Part shown: one piece after another, positions 63,175-64,000 of the stretch | Numbering within the stretch: the first letter of the stretch is position 1 | Layout of the letters: the number at the start of each line of letters is the position of its first letter | DNA from: an uncultured Bacteroidales bacterium | Lineage (GTDB): Bacteria; Bacteroidota; Bacteroidia; Bacteroidales; UBA932 | NCBI GenBank assembly: GCA_905235675.1 | Contig: CAJONC010000001.1 | Span: 164,137 to 228,136, forward strand | DNA: 64,000 nucleotides | Reading direction: 5' to 3' | The notes under the pieces: model-generated | Told to the model about the DNA's origin: nothing | Databases searched by the model: none | Seen by the model: only the letters and a program-made list of their open reading frames with translations | Position numbers and translations under genes: made by a program

Positions 63175-63615
63175 TCACTCGTCCCAGTAAATATCCGGAT
63201 CTATGCAGGCATTAATATTTGCTAAAAAACCAACGGTTTCTTCGCTTAAAAACATAGATGGAAAAGTGTCTTTATTTACGCCCCTAATCACAATGTATAA
63301 CTTTGTTTTAATTGCATTGTTTTCACAATAATTACCCAAATTAGATGGATTCTTTATAATACTTATCAAGTGTTTAATGCAATCGTCCACCTCATATTGA
63401 TTAAAAACAGGTAAGTCATAAATCCACGCGTTTTGCTTACGCAATAGATCAACCCATTCACCGTTAACAAGCTCTTTTGCCAACTCTCCATTATAATAAA
63501 CTCTCTCTCCCTTAGACTCAAGTCTAGTTGGGCTTGCCTGTGTGATTTTTGATATCATAGAATTATCTATGGGTTTATCGGAAAACAGTGTTAAATAAAC
63601 TTGTATTGATCTCAT
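63175..63615 (-). CDS. DUF4279-like protein, probable immunity protein
   Basis: A 146-residue AT-rich gene. The pattern (N-terminal strand 'RSIQVYLTLFSDKPIDNSMISKITQASPTRLESKGERVYY', a middle helix, and an end 'FLSEETVGFLANINACIDPDIYWDE') resembles DUF4279 proteins, whose end is LG-x-x-D-x-DIY-like. No signal peptide. It lies 14 bases after the stop of the toxin-like gene on the same strand, the usual order of a polymorphic toxin and its immunity gene. DUF4279 assignment is by pattern; the immunity role is from context. Confidence 0.6.
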   Translation of the reverse strand: MRSIQVYLTLFSDKPIDNSMISKITQASPTRLESKGERVYYNGELAKELVNGEWVDLLRKQNAWIYDLPVFNQYEVDDCIKHLISIIKNPSNLGNYCENNAIKTKLYIVIRGVNKDTFPSMFLSEETVGFLANINACIDPDIYWDE

Positions 63616-63629
63616 CCTTCTCTAGTATT

Positions 63630-64000
63630 TTATTTTATACCCTTAACTGGTATTCCTGTTGGTATCCCATACCCTTCTCCGTTATGAGAATAAATCCAAA
63701 TGTTCCCATCCTTTCCTTGATATAAATCATATTTGCTAACTGAAGCCTTATCTCCCAACCACTCATGTTTTATCTTATGAGCATCGTGGCTAAGTTTTTT
63801 CAAATACTTCTCGTTAAGTTTTTTTGCCTCAAATTTTGTACCATTAGCACCAACACCTTTAATGGACATGTTTACATGTCGTGGGTTTAACCCCTTTTCT
63901 GTTAATGCCCAAGGATTTTCGCCCAAATCTCTTGCTTGTCGAACTCCTTCTCCCGTGCCTGCGATTGCTCCGAATGCCATTGCCTGCCAGACATTTCCCA
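63630..64000 (-). CDS. C-terminal domain of a polymorphic toxin, cut by window end
   Basis: The frame is open to the window edge (it reads GNVWQAMAFGAIAGTGEGVR at the edge), so only the C-terminal 123 residues or so are seen. 'LSHDAHKIKHEWLGDKASVSKYDLYQGKDGNIWIYSHNGEGYGIPTGI' resembles the small toxin domains (type 33-like, KYDLY...KDGNI...GEPTG) found at the ends of Rhs and other contact-dependent toxins. The AT-rich composition and a following small gene support a toxin-immunity pair. The delivery part lies outside the window. Toxin type is tentative. Confidence 0.6.
   Translation of the reverse strand, partial: GNVWQAMAFGAIAGTGEGVRQARDLGENPWALTEKGLNPRHVNMSIKGVGANGTKFEAKKLNEKYLKKLSHDAHKIKHEWLGDKASVSKYDLYQGKDGNIWIYSHNGEGYGIPTGIPVKGIK

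Overview
The window looks like chromosomal DNA of a gut-type Bacteroidales (Bacteroidota). The evidence is Bacteroidota promoters (TTTG, 19-21 nt, TAnnTTTG), families largely confined to this phylum (DUF4199, DUF4252, DUF4295, DUF4296, DUF3575, a UpxY-like NusG, the 29-residue COX24-like basic protein), a V-type ATPase operon with DUF2764, two fucosidases, and many signal-peptide and lipobox N-termini. Most of the window is moderately GC-rich. Two patches are clearly AT-rich: about 48.8-50.2 kb and 63.2-64.0 kb.

Layout. 1-5.8 kb (+): 3' end of a TldD/PmbA protein, SlyD-like isomerase, GT2 glycosyltransferase, TrkA, GH36 alpha-galactosidase. 5.8-13.0 kb (-): an operon read lon, ung, coaD, thioredoxin-like DUF5106-type protein, M16 peptidase. 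13.2-15.7 kb (+): HU, small basic protein, RNase G/E, RpiB, then a bidirectional terminator shared with tRNA-Leu(CAG) on the other strand. 15.8-18.0 kb (-): DUF3575 protein and a large lipoprotein with an HELAH motif. 18.1-19.4 kb (+): secreted histidine phosphatase. 19.4-25.0 kb (-): ftsY, pheT, DUF4296 lipoprotein, radical SAM protein, deoC. 25.0-30.1 kb (-): thrS, infC, rpmI, rplT, lepB, rpmB, rpmG, DUF4295 gene, terminator. 30.1-31.6 kb (+): DUF4199 protein and a polyprenyl-type GT2. 31.6-38.2 kb (-): GH95 fucosidase, SDR, GH29 fucosidase, BadF-type kinase, MurQ, a fucose and amino-sugar scavenging operon. 38.2-40.1 kb (+): DUF4252, ECF sigma factor, putative anti-sigma, DUF4252. 40.3-48.8 kb (+): V-ATPase operon E, DUF2764, A, B, D, I, K, running into a Tat-exported Gfo/Idh oxidoreductase. 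48.8-50.2 kb: AT-rich lipoprotein gene bounded by a 63-bp duplication of the oxidoreductase 3' end. 50.3-51.0 kb: tRNA-Val(CAC), UpxY-like NusG, tRNA-Pro. 51.1-57.3 kb: SppA and a barrel protein (+), then a split 5'-nucleotidase and a NatAB-type ABC exporter (-). 57.4-62.5 kb (+): holA, HsdR_N-like nuclease, CCA-adding enzyme, Xer recombinase, HPF, repeat lipoprotein. 62.6-64.0 kb: tRNA-Ser(GGA), a hairpin-rich non-coding stretch, and an AT-rich DUF4279 gene beside the C-terminus of a probable polymorphic toxin cut by the window edge.

Most unusual observations: (1) rpmI has no ATG/GTG/TTG start in frame; a stop codon stands where its first Met should be. (2) The UpxY-like gene also has no ordinary start, and its open frame reads through tRNA-Pro. 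(3) Two palindromic elements share a core but have different, locus-specific arms, and one sits in frame inside the GH95 gene. (4) A 63-bp gene-end duplication flanks an AT-rich cargo gene. (5) Three divergent intergenic regions have opposed -7 boxes exactly 13 bp apart. (6) A tRNA-Pro has an apparent AGG anticodon and an encoded CCA.
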